A DNA stretch of 13,549 nt. Source: Lachnospiraceae bacterium. GTDB taxonomy: Bacteria; Bacillota_A; Clostridia; Lachnospirales; Lachnospiraceae. The stretch spans positions 1 through 13,549 of the forward strand of contig VSOD01000070.1 of NCBI GenBank assembly GCA_009774655.1, given 5' to 3'. A program made the position numbers and the translations under genes. The notes under the pieces were generated by a model, which saw nothing but the letters and a program-made list of their open reading frames with translations, was not told the DNA's origin and did no database searches. Shown here piece by piece: positions 1-7,244 of the stretch (positions within the stretch are counted from its first letter, which is position 1; every line of letters begins with the position of its first letter).

Positions 1-18
1 TCTGACATAGCTTGTTAG
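1..18 (+). other. stop codons in all three forward frames just upstream of the SRRP frame
   Basis: Frame 1, which is the SRRP frame, has TAG at 16-18. Frame 2 has TAG at 8-10. Frame 3 has TGA at 3-5 and TAA at 21-23. Five sense codons precede the frame-1 TAG, but the window starts there, so it cannot be said whether they belong to the adhesin. The segment could be a nonsense mutation, a recombination or insertion junction, or noise at an assembly edge, since repeat-rich adhesin genes often break assemblies. The sequence shows the stops directly; the cause is unknown. Confidence 0.6.
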
Positions 19-2853
19 AATAAGGGAGTTGGCGTTACTGACAGTCCAAGTGTAACTCCGGGAGATGGCACCAATGAAACTCCAGACGGAAACCAGGGAG
101 ATGGCGGCAATGTAACTCCAAATGAGAATCTGGATTCAGAAACAAATGATAATTCGGATGAAAATCCAAAAGAAGAAATTACGGAAGATTATATCAGTGG
201 GGCTGTGTCAGATGCCATCAGCGAGTCAGAGGTAGCGTCTGATTCTACGGCTGCTTCAGATTCCAAGTCTGAGAATTCTGCTTCGACATCGGATGCTAAC
301 AGTCAGGAATCCTCTTCTGTGTTGATAAGCGAGTCGGTTTCGGCATTTAAATCAGCGTCAGATTCGGCACTTGATTCAAAACGGTTGTCCAATGTGCATT
401 CAATGGCGGACTCACAGGCAAGTGCAACACAGTCCACATCCTTTAGTGCAGCAGCAGAATCTGCATCAGCATCGACATCAGTTTCAGTGTCGGAATCCGC
501 GGTGGCAGCAGGTTCCGTAGCAAGCGAAAGTACGTCAGCATCATTGGAATATAGCGAGAAGCAGGAGAGTGCATCGAAATCGACGGAGGAAGCAAAGTCA
601 ACATCAGAAAGTGACTCTGCAAGTGTATCGGAACAGGATTCGACGGAGCTATCAGAATATGAGAGTGATGCTGCATCCGTGTTAACATCAGCGGCAACTT
701 CTGAGACGGTATCCACGAATCATTTAAACGCATCGGAAAGTGTAAGCTTAGTTCAATCAGATTCGGTGAAAGATAGTTTGTCTGAAAGTAAAAGTGCAGC
801 ATCCTCCACATTATTATCTACAAGTGAGATAGTAAGTGACGCTGAGTCCGCGTATGCGAGTGAATCCGCAGCATTTGAATCGCAGGCAAACAGCACACTT
901 GAAAATTTGCGAAGTGAAATTTCGTCGGCACAGTCGGTGGTTGATCGGGTTTTAGAGAGTACCGTTGGATCGGAGGTTGGCGGGGACTACTGGGTGGCGG
1001 CTAATCAGTTGGCCATGTTGTTGATTAAATACAAAGTATATCAAGACGCAGGTACGATGGATGTTACGTTTACCGAATGGGAGCGTAATGGAGTACAAGG
1101 TGATAATGGTGTGTGGAATTATGATGGGAATTATGTAAAAGCAACCTATCATAATAAAAATGGAGAACAAATAGAAAAATACTTTGACTATGTTCTTGTG
1201 GATAAAGAGGGAAATATTGTTGATGGCAAAGATTTGAGCAAAATAGCATATATTTATGTTTTAGAAAAAGAGAAGCAAGAAGATGGAAGTTTTAATGGTA
1301 AAGGGGATAGATATTTTTCAGAAGATGAGTACAAAAACAAAGAGGATCAGTATCAACAAGACCGTGAGAGTTTGACTAAGGCAGAGGAATCGCAAAGTAT
1401 TGCTAAAAGTAATTATAACTCTATATCACAGGAGAATGTTGTCAAGAGCGAAACTATCACAGAGAGCCTGAATGCATCAACTTCGGCGGCGGTATCACAA
1501 GCAGAATCAACGATAAAGTCGCAAATATCAGAAGCGTCAACATTGGCAGAAGAAAGTGCGACAGCATCAACAGTATCAAGTGCAGCGGTATCAACAGCGA
1601 AGTCGGAAAGAGATAGTGAGATAAAATCGCTTTCAGAGTCAGCATCAAATTCTAAGCTGAGCTCAGAGACAGCATCGACATCAGAGAGCAAAGAATCAGT
1701 GACGGAAAGTGAAACAGCGAGCGAAGCCCGAAAGTTAGCATCCGAGTCGGCAGAGACGAGTACCTCAGAATCTTTATTGAAGTCGACTACAGACAGCACA
1801 ACCTCGGCATCTTTAAGCAATATGGTAACTTCGATCCGTGCATCGCAGTCAGTATCAGCATCAACGAGTACCTGTGATTCATTAATGGTTTCGACAGAAC
1901 AAAGTAATTCCCTGAATGCCGAAAGTACTCGTGTTGGGAATTCACTTAGCAGCTTGTCGCTTGCAGCATCAGGCAGCACCAGCGAATCTGCATCGGTATC
2001 AGACAGCACCAGCGCTTCGCTTGCTTCCTTGAGTGTTTCTGTCAATAACAGGATAACATCGGAGTCGGAATCTGCTGCAGCAAGCACCAGTACGAGCGCG
2101 GCTAACAGTGAAAAGGCATCCACGGACGCAAGTGATGCAGCATCAACCAGTGCAAGTGATGCAGCATCAACCAGTGCAAGTGATGCAGCATCAACCAGTG
2201 CAAGTGATGCAGTATCAACCAGTACAAGTAATGCAGCATCAACCAGTGCAAGTAATGCGGCATCGAACAGCGCAAGCACATCTGAAAGTGCAGCAAATAC
2301 CTCTACAATACCGACAGGATCGGAGACAGGAGACGGTGGCACAGGCGGAGATGGCGGGGATGGAACACCGGCTGGTGATACAGCGCCGACAGCAGCTCCA
2401 ACAGCCGGCACAGGAACAGCGCCGATAACGCCTGCAGCGGCAGCAGCTTTGGGACTGACGGCTATTGACGAGGAGGATCTGCCCCTTGCAAATGTAGGGC
2501 TGGGAGCAGCAGTGGCTTCACCGGGACTTGCTGTAGGAGGCATCATATCACCTGCAGCGGCAGAGATGGAAGAAGATGATGGTCTTGTCGCAGTAGAAGA
2601 CGAAGAAGTACCGCTTGCGGTGGTAGATCTTGAAGAGGATGATGAAGAGAATGCACCTCTCAGGGCGGTGGAGGACGAGGAGACTCCTCTTGCAACGATG
2701 GATCTCTCCGGAGATGGCGCCGCCAAACATGGTTTATGGTGGTGGAGTATTCCTGTCATTGCAGCAGTTGCAGGAAAGACAGGTTATGATAAGAAACACA
2801 GGAAAGGTATTTTTGCTGAGAAACGGGAGACAAAAGATAACGATATCGGATAG
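19..2853 (+). CDS. serine-rich repeat surface adhesin (SRRP), 5' end missing or disrupted; likely accessory Sec cargo
   Basis: The frame is open from 19 to the TAG at 2851-2853. The first usual start codon is GTG 205 (882 aa), which has only a poor ribosome site and would give a protein with no signal peptide. It is therefore probably not the real start. Residues counted from 205: about 1-233 is Ser/Ala/Thr/Glu-rich (SRR1); 236-385 is a non-repetitive module rich in aromatic and charged residues, a candidate ligand-binding region; 386-701 is SRR2, with DAASTSAS repeats at 644-691. Then come a Gly/Pro/Ala linker, an acidic stretch with DEExPLA motifs (755-830), and an anchor with WWW at 845-847, a short hydrophobic run and a basic tail. 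No LPXTG is visible. The order SRR1, binding region, SRR2, anchor matches SRRPs such as GspB and Fap1, and the adjacent aSec genes support the call. SRRPs are heavily O-glycosylated surface adhesins. The ligand is unknown. Confidence 0.85.
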   Translation, partial: NKGVGVTDSPSVTPGDGTNETPDGNQGDGGNVTPNENLDSETNDNSDENPKEEITEDYISGAVSDAISESEVASDSTAASDSKSENSASTSDANSQESSSVLISESVSAFKSASDSALDSKRLSNVHSMADSQASATQSTSFSAAAESASASTSVSVSESAVAAGSVASESTSASLEYSEKQESASKSTEEAKSTSESDSASVSEQDSTELSEYESDAASVLTSAATSETVSTNHLNASESVSLVQSDSVKDSLSESKSAASSTLLSTSEIVSDAESAYASESAAFESQANSTLENLRSEISSAQSVVDRVLESTVGSEVGGDYWVAANQLAMLLIKYKVYQDAGTMDVTFTEWERNGVQGDNGVWNYDGNYVKATYHNKNGEQIEKYFDYVLVDKEGNIVDGKDLSKIAYIYVLEKEKQEDGSFNGKGDRYFSEDEYKNKEDQYQQDRESLTKAEESQSIAKSNYNSISQENVVKSETITESLNASTSAAVSQAESTIKSQISEASTLAEESATASTVSSAAVSTAKSERDSEIKSLSESASNSKLSSETASTSESKESVTESETASEARKLASESAETSTSESLLKSTTDSTTSASLSNMVTSIRASQSVSASTSTCDSLMVSTEQSNSLNAESTRVGNSLSSLSLAASGSTSESASVSDSTSASLASLSVSVNNRITSESESAAASTSTSAANSEKASTDASDAASTSASDAASTSASDAASTSASDAVSTSTSNAASTSASNAASNSASTSESAANTSTIPTGSETGDGGTGGDGGDGTPAGDTAPTAAPTAGTGTAPITPAAAAALGLTAIDEEDLPLANVGLGAAVASPGLAVGGIISPAAAEMEEDDGLVAVEDEEVPLAVVDLEEDDEENAPLRAVEDEETPLATMDLSGDGAAKHGLWWWSIPVIAAVAGKTGYDKKHRKGIFAEKRETKDNDIG
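61..132 (+). repeat. two 36-nt imperfect tandem repeats in the SRRP linker
   Basis: The two 12-codon units at 61-96 and 97-132 encode GDGTNETPDGNQ and GDGGNVTPNENL. A partial related unit (SVTP) ends at 60. The Gly/Asn/Thr/Pro composition suggests a flexible linker before SRR1 and implies that more of the protein lies, or once lay, upstream. No function beyond a linker can be read from the sequence. Confidence 0.6.
205..900 (+). repeat. first serine-rich region (SRR1) of the adhesin
   Basis: About 230 codons are dominated by Ser with Ala, Thr, Glu and Asp. Typical runs are SESAVAAGSV and SASASTSVSV. Repeats are degenerate, with no exact DNA period found by eye. In known SRRPs such regions are O-glycosylated before export, and GtfA/GtfB are the likely enzymes here. 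The biased codons leave several long antisense frames open; these are not genes. Confidence 0.75.
910..1360 (+). other. non-repetitive, AT-rich module between the two Ser-rich regions (candidate binding region)
   Basis: This segment covers residues 236-385 counted from GTG 205. It loses the Ser bias and is rich in Tyr, Trp, Lys, Asp and Gly, for example GGDYWVAANQLA and YFDYVLVDKEGN, ending near YFSEDEYKNKEDQYQQD. In characterised SRRPs the folded ligand-binding region sits between SRR1 and SRR2, and this is the only such segment here. A hand count over three 60-base lines (1021, 1141 and 1261) gave 57 G+C of 180, lower than the operon genes. I do not recognise the fold, so binding is inferred from position alone. 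Confidence 0.55.
1361..2307 (+). repeat. second serine-rich region (SRR2) of the adhesin
   Basis: About 315 codons rich in Ser, Ala, Thr and Glu follow the folded module and end at a Gly/Asp-rich linker. Most of the region is degenerate; the 3' part (2134-2277) is an ordered tandem array. In this family the second Ser-rich region is a glycosylated stalk that holds the binding region away from the cell wall. Here it is short compared with the stalks of more than 1000 residues seen in streptococcal examples. Confidence 0.75.
2134..2277 (+). repeat. 24-nt tandem repeat, six copies, encoding DAASTSAS
   Basis: Units at 2134, 2158 and 2182 are identical (GATGCAGCATCAACCAGTGC, then AAGT). Units at 2206, 2230 and 2254 carry point differences, giving DAVSTSTS, NAASTSAS and NAASNSAS. 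Three identical neighbours followed by diverging ones indicate recent unit duplication, so copy number probably varies between strains by slippage or unequal recombination. Confidence 0.9.
2461..2853 (+). other. acidic DEExPLA-motif segment and C-terminal surface anchor of the SRRP
   Basis: Counted from GTG 205, the motifs are DEEDLPLA (755-762), DEEVPLA (799-805), DEENAPLRA (813-821) and DEETPLA (824-830). Next come WWW (845-847), a short hydrophobic stretch (IPVIAAVAG), and KTGYDKKHRK. The hydrophobic run followed by a basic tail looks like the end of a sortase-type or membrane anchor, but no LPXTG or PKTGD-like pentapeptide precedes it. From memory, a single DEEVPLA-like motif often lies just before the sorting pentapeptide in clostridial surface proteins. 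Here the motif is multiplied and the pentapeptide is absent. Confidence 0.55.
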
Positions 2854-2876
2854 ACAGATAGTTTATAAATAATCCT

Positions 2877-2912
2877 GTCGGTGACCATCTCTGAGAAGGG
2901 ATGGTCACCGAC
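2877..2912 (+). terminator. perfect 13-bp stem-loop between the SRRP gene and secY2 (possible attenuating terminator)
   Basis: Left arm GTCGGTGACCATC (2877-2889) pairs perfectly with right arm GATGGTCACCGAC (2900-2912) around a 10-nt loop (2890-2899). Only AATTT follows, so there is no strong U-tract. It lies 23 nt after the SRRP stop and 15 nt before the preferred secY2 start. It could act as a leaky terminator or mRNA-stabilising hairpin that keeps adhesin transcript above export-machinery transcript. The hairpin is seen directly; its function is inferred. Confidence 0.6.
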
Positions 2913-2927
2913 AATTTGAGAGAAGTC

Positions 2928-4133
2928 ATGGCAGGAACGGGGAAAAAAGACGGTATAATTAAATATAAGCTGGCATACACAGTTTTGATCATATTGTGTT
3001 ATCTGTTTGGGCGGGAAGTACCTCTATATGGAATAGACGTCTCTGTGTATCTGGAAAGAAATCTGGATGCGGAGGCTTTATTGATACAAACGATCAGCGG
3101 GGATCTTAACAGATGTTCATTGTTTGCGTTGGGCATATCGCCATATATAACCGCGTCTGTTCTGGTGCAGATTTTTTCGGCATGCGGAAGTATTGGTTCA
3201 AGGCGGAGGACTCCGCCGGGGAAGCTTAATCGTATCACGCTGTTATTAATGATGGGATTTGCATTTTTTCAGGCAATAGTACGGGTACAGGAGATAAGCT
3301 TTAAAACAATGGAGGCAGCGCTGCTTCCTGTGAAATTTATAGCTGTTACAGAAATGATGACAGGAGTTGTGCTTATTATATGGATGGCAGAGCGGAACAA
3401 AAAATATGGTATTGGCGGTCAAACTGTGTTTATCTGTATCAATATCCTTGACGGAATGGCAGCGAACGCTAAAGGCCATGGCGCAGGAGAACTTTTGCTG
3501 CCTTTATCTATCGCCTTTGGCGTAATGATTATCATACTTGTCATGGAGAACAGTGAGAAGCGGATTCCGGTGCAGCGTATATCTATCCATAACATATATG
3601 CGGATAAGAATTATCTGGCAGTCAAATTGAATCCGGTAGGAGTGATGCCTGTGATGTTCTCCACAGCTTTTTTTATGTTGCCGCAGCTTGCAGTGACCGG
3701 ATTGTGTGGTCTGTTTCCGGATAACAGTGGCCTTGTCTGGTGGCAGGAGAATCTTGTGTTATCCAGAGTTACCGGTGTTTGCATTTACATCGGGCTGCTT
3801 TATGTGCTGACGATAGTGTTTGCACTGATCTTTATTAGTCCGGGTGTTATCACGGAACAGCTTTTGAAGAGTGGTGACAGTATTGCCAATCTGCATGCCG
3901 GATGCGAGACGAAGCGGTATCTGGTCGGAACAGTTTGCAGAATCAGTCTGCTCAGCGCTACAGTAATGGGAATCTGTCTGGGGATACCGATGGTTCTGCA
4001 GCTTAAAGGCATCGTAGAAAGTTCATTGGTGATGATTCCGTCTTCTGCAATGATGCTGACTGGTATTTGGCATAATTTGCGAGAGGAGTTTCTGACGATC
4101 AGAAGTTATGATATGTATAAATCTTTTATATGA
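2928..4133 (+). CDS. secY2: accessory Sec translocon channel SecY2
   Basis: SecY2 is the membrane channel that replaces SecY for export of glycosylated serine-rich adhesins. From ATG 2928 it has 401 aa, near the family length of about 400, and looks like ten membrane segments. SecY hallmarks include LFALGISPYITASVLVQIF (from about residue 65), matching the SecY segment around the conserved GxxPYI, and KLNPVGVMPVMF (from 233), matching the SecY KLNPAGVIPVIF-type region. SGDSIANLHAG in the C-terminal half matches the SecY loop before the last helices. I prefer ATG 2928 (MAGTGKKDG) to ATG 2901: the earlier codon lies inside the 13-bp hairpin with an AGAAGG only one base away, and 2928 gives the usual short N-terminus before helix 1. 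The start at 2901 would add nine residues. The gene overlaps asp1 by four bases (ATGA). Confidence 0.93.
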   Translation: MAGTGKKDGIIKYKLAYTVLIILCYLFGREVPLYGIDVSVYLERNLDAEALLIQTISGDLNRCSLFALGISPYITASVLVQIFSACGSIGSRRRTPPGKLNRITLLLMMGFAFFQAIVRVQEISFKTMEAALLPVKFIAVTEMMTGVVLIIWMAERNKKYGIGGQTVFICINILDGMAANAKGHGAGELLLPLSIAFGVMIIILVMENSEKRIPVQRISIHNIYADKNYLAVKLNPVGVMPVMFSTAFFMLPQLAVTGLCGLFPDNSGLVWWQENLVLSRVTGVCIYIGLLYVLTIVFALIFISPGVITEQLLKSGDSIANLHAGCETKRYLVGTVCRISLLSATVMGICLGIPMVLQLKGIVESSLVMIPSSAMMLTGIWHNLREEFLTIRSYDMYKSFI

Positions 4134-5785
4134 TGAGGAAAATGATGTTACATTTAATACCTGCCTGGTATCAACAGAATAACTGGTGTGAGAATGAACA
4201 GAAATGGTATGTACGACGTGTTCATACAGAATTTGATGATACTGTGAAGCATGTACAGCTTTTTCAGCGCAGTAAGGGTTATCCATATCAGATACTTCTG
4301 CTTGGATTTTCTCCGAATTTTCGTCATTTTCTTCACAGACAGGGTGTATACCGAGCCCCCTATTGGTCGTGTTTTGACGCTATACAGGAGATTCGGCGCA
4401 GGAAAGCGGTTGTTTTGTCTTTTCACAATATGAAGTGGCCGCCCGGTATAGAATTTGTATATACGATGTTTGCTGTGACGGCGATGCTGGCAGGAGAGAA
4501 GTATGCCCAGATAGAATTTGGGGAGGATGGTAACCCGATCCAGATCGATATTTTTCGGGAAGGCAGACTTTACCGGAGAAATTTTTATGATGACAGGGGA
4601 TTTATTTCAGGTACAGTTGTTTACGGCAGTGCCGGTCCGCTTTATCAGGATTATCTTATGGAAAACGGCGTATGGAAGATGCGTTGTTTTCAGGGAGACG
4701 GGCATGTGGAGATTAATCCGGAATGGCGGGAATATCTGCTTCTATATGAGGGCCGTGAATGTAAAATGAGATTTACCAAGTTGTCTTATGACAGTCTGGA
4801 GCAGGTGATTGGCGAGGTACTGCAGGCTTATCTGAGAATGACGAAGACACAGGACTTGTTTTGTGTGGCTATGCATGAGCGGCATACGGAGTTGTTGGGG
4901 GATGCGCTTAAAGGACGGCATGTGATCCTTTCTTTTTTTGAACAACGTTATCTTTGCAGGGAACATCCGGAGACCTCTGCGCTGCTGGGAATGGCCGGCT
5001 GCATCGTAACCGCTTCCAGGGAAAACTCCAAACAGATCAGGGAGCTGACAGGTGATGGTGATGCACCTAAGAGGATCACAGATATTTCTCCTTATGATTC
5101 CCGGGTGGATTTTGGCGTCAGCAGGCAGCTGGAGGTGCAGAAGATTCTGGTGCCTGTGGATGGAATGCCGGATGAGGTTTTTGACCGGCTGGTGGAAACG
5201 CTGGGGCGATATCTTACAGTAAACGGGAAAGCTATGGTGCATTTGTTCACAAGGGTGGCAGATTATGACCGGAAGGGCAGGCTTCTTGAGCAGGTGCGCA
5301 GATGTCTGCGCAGTACAGGATATGAGGAAGACTGGGCGGCCGAAACAGAGGATCGGTTTGTGGCGGAGAATGATCTGGAGAGGGAACAGGCGGCGCCGGC
5401 AAGATTTTTTGTGGAACAGTGCGTAGACGAGTTGTCAGTCAGTAAGTGTATGAGAGAACAAAGGATTCTTGTAGATCTGAGAGATGTTCCGGAACTTTTT
5501 GTGCAGATTACGGCGCTCAGTGTGGGGATACCGCAGATTGTGCACAGAAAGACACAGTTCGTGGAACATAAGAGGAATGGGTTTCTTCTGCGGAGACTGG
5601 ACAGACTTCCTGCTGTGCTCGAATACTATCTGGGGAGTATGAAGAACTGGAATGATGCCATGGTCAGTGCTTATGAGCTGGGTAAGGAGTTTACGACGGA
5701 AGTGTTACTGGAAAAATGGAGAGGAGTCATAGATTTCTTTGGAGAAGATACAGATTTTGCAGCTAGGCGGTCAGGACTGGAATGA
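4130..5785 (+). CDS. asp1: accessory Sec system protein Asp1
   Basis: Asp1 is a cytoplasmic or membrane-peripheral partner of Asp2 and Asp3, needed for SRRP export. The protein is 551 aa, close to the family's usual 520-550. Family features are LHLIPAWYQ near the N-terminus and FDDTVKHVQLFQRS (from about residue 35). Streptococcal Asp1 has a GT-B glycosyltransferase-like fold without catalysis. That is visible here in a C-terminal GIP (466-468) and NG (483-484) arrangement resembling GtfA, with Val453 and Thr461 where GtfA has its catalytic Glu pair. A beta-meander-like stretch (about 125-200, with YRRNFYDDRGF) also recalls GtfA. ATG 4130 overlaps the secY2 stop, implying reinitiation. ATG 4145 is an alternative with GAGGA five bases upstream and would start directly at MLHLIPAWY. 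Confidence 0.92.
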   Translation: MMRKMMLHLIPAWYQQNNWCENEQKWYVRRVHTEFDDTVKHVQLFQRSKGYPYQILLLGFSPNFRHFLHRQGVYRAPYWSCFDAIQEIRRRKAVVLSFHNMKWPPGIEFVYTMFAVTAMLAGEKYAQIEFGEDGNPIQIDIFREGRLYRRNFYDDRGFISGTVVYGSAGPLYQDYLMENGVWKMRCFQGDGHVEINPEWREYLLLYEGRECKMRFTKLSYDSLEQVIGEVLQAYLRMTKTQDLFCVAMHERHTELLGDALKGRHVILSFFEQRYLCREHPETSALLGMAGCIVTASRENSKQIRELTGDGDAPKRITDISPYDSRVDFGVSRQLEVQKILVPVDGMPDEVFDRLVETLGRYLTVNGKAMVHLFTRVADYDRKGRLLEQVRRCLRSTGYEEDWAAETEDRFVAENDLEREQAAPARFFVEQCVDELSVSKCMREQRILVDLRDVPELFVQITALSVGIPQIVHRKTQFVEHKRNGFLLRRLDRLPAVLEYYLGSMKNWNDAMVSAYELGKEFTTEVLLEKWRGVIDFFGEDTDFAARRSGLE

Positions 5786-7244
5786 GCTTTATACATTGCC
5801 GGAAAATGTTGTACTACATCATATCGAGGCCTGTGAGAAAACAGCCGGGCAGTCTTACGATCTTGTGTTTCTGGACAGAACACCGCTGGACGGTGAGATA
5901 ATGCCTCTGTACAGATTGACGAAAGCATATACACTGTTTGTGACACAGCAGGTAATATTGGAAAGAGGGGCGGCATGGCTTTATAAGAGCCGAAAGGGAA
6001 GACGGATAGAAGAGTCTGATATTCAGAATTTCTTACTGCATGAGACAGCGAATTATTTTCCAATCCCTTATGGTGAAAAATTCGGGTTTAGTAATCTGGC
6101 AATTTCACAGAATTTTTCCGGTTCGATCAGGTGGAACGGAAACCACAGTGTCTGCCTGCAGGGAGATTTTGGTAGGGAGCTCGGGCAGATCGCGTATTGG
6201 CGGAACAATATTCCGGTGTTCTCAGGTCAGTGTATCGACTTGTGGCTGGAATACAGTAAAAGTCCGGAACTTTCGATATCACTTTCTGTGACCCAGTTTG
6301 TGAAAGGGAGTGTTTCAGAAGTACAGCAGACGTGGGAATTTACAGAAAAAGAACTTGACCAGGTGGTGCAGCTGGACAACAGGATGGAGGAAGGACCGAT
6401 CTTCGTTTCTCTTCGGGCCTGCGGACAGGGAGAACTACAGATTACAGCGTTACATGACAGGTATTCGAGAAGGGGACACGGATACTTCCTGCCGGGTGGA
6501 GAGCGATATGTTTCTTCGGAAAGAGAAGAACTGTTCTGCTATTTTGATCCCGGAGATATGAAGCCGCCTTTGAATATTTATTTTTCGGGTTATAAGACCA
6601 GGGAAGGGTTCGAAGGCTATAACATGATGCGTAATATGGGCTGCCCCTTTTTGCTGGTAGCGGAGGCAAGGCTGGAAGGCGGCAGCTTCTATATGGGCTG
6701 GGGGGAATATGAACAGATGATAGGGGATGCCGTCAGAAAGTATATGGCGGAACTTGATTTTGGACCTGAACAGGTTATTTTTTCGGGCCTTTCAATGGGA
6801 ACCTTTGGTGCGCTGTATTATGGATGCGATATCAGACCTCATGCCATGATCCTGGGAAAACCGCTTGCCAGTATCGGGAATGTGGCAGCAAATGAGAAAT
6901 GGTTCAGACCCGGCGGTTTTCCTACGTCGCTGGATGTGCTGCAATATGTGTGCGGGGATACGGATGCAGAGGCTGTGGAGAGGCTGAATGAAAAATTTTG
7001 GAGTAAATTTGATGCTGCAGACTGGAGCAGGTCGAAGATGATCGTCTCCTATATGATTGAGGATGATTATGATGAAGCAGGATATACAGCGTTGCTTTCT
7101 CACTTGAAATCAAATGGCGCACAGTTGTATGGAAAGGGTATGCATGGCAGGCATAACGACAGCACATCTGCAATCGTTAGCTGGTTTTTAAACCAATACA
7201 GCAGGGTTCTGGCGGAGGATTTCGGGAGAAGGGAGATAAAATAG
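5739..7244 (+). CDS. asp2: accessory Sec system protein Asp2 (serine-hydrolase-fold O-acetyltransferase)
   Basis: Asp2 is required for SRRP export and, in Streptococcus gordonii, O-acetylates GlcNAc on the adhesin through a Ser/acid/His triad. This 501-aa protein has the nucleophile elbow GLSMG with Ser352. Candidate acids are Glu441 or Asp442 in MIEDDYDE, and candidate histidines are His469 and His472 in MHGRHND. The S352-D442-H472 spacing matches the spacing I recall for the S. gordonii triad, so the enzyme looks intact. The N-terminus KIQILQLGGQDW is typical of the family. The start is unusual: an in-frame TAG at 5730-5732 leaves TTG 5739 as the first normal start. An ATT at 5733 is better spaced from GAGGAG (5721-5726). 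The gene overlaps asp1 by 47 nt and ends directly against asp3, so translation is probably coupled. Confidence 0.93.
   Translation: MEKIQILQLGGQDWNELYTLPENVVLHHIEACEKTAGQSYDLVFLDRTPLDGEIMPLYRLTKAYTLFVTQQVILERGAAWLYKSRKGRRIEESDIQNFLLHETANYFPIPYGEKFGFSNLAISQNFSGSIRWNGNHSVCLQGDFGRELGQIAYWRNNIPVFSGQCIDLWLEYSKSPELSISLSVTQFVKGSVSEVQQTWEFTEKELDQVVQLDNRMEEGPIFVSLRACGQGELQITALHDRYSRRGHGYFLPGGERYVSSEREELFCYFDPGDMKPPLNIYFSGYKTREGFEGYNMMRNMGCPFLLVAEARLEGGSFYMGWGEYEQMIGDAVRKYMAELDFGPEQVIFSGLSMGTFGALYYGCDIRPHAMILGKPLASIGNVAANEKWFRPGGFPTSLDVLQYVCGDTDAEAVERLNEKFWSKFDAADWSRSKMIVSYMIEDDYDEAGYTALLSHLKSNGAQLYGKGMHGRHNDSTSAIVSWFLNQYSRVLAEDFGRREIK

Noticed and set aside
2134..2277. CRISPR-like array
   Set aside because: Units are directly adjacent with no spacers and are coding.
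2108..2428. 106-codon + strand frame with a VMQHQPVQ repeat
   Set aside because: It is the 24-nt SRRP repeat read in another frame.
2476..2500. LPLANVG in the SRRP tail as an LPXTG-like sorting signal
   Set aside because: It lies over 80 residues before the hydrophobic anchor and lacks the Thr-Gly cleavage pair; it fits the repeated DEExPLA motif instead.
1413..2759. 448-codon antisense open frame across the SRRP gene, with other antisense frames at 303-716 and 443-811
   Set aside because: It mirrors the biased Ser/Ala codons of the adhesin, is low-complexity (Ala/Leu/Ser/Val/Asp) and has no family resemblance or ribosome site.
2863..2870. TTATAAAT as a -10 box for a secY2 promoter
   Set aside because: No -35-like hexamer at a suitable distance was found; AT-rich chance match.
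2901..2903. ATG 2901 as the secY2 start
   Set aside because: It lies inside the right arm of the 13-bp hairpin with a ribosome site only one base away. ATG 2928 gives a more usual N-terminus, though 2901 cannot be excluded.
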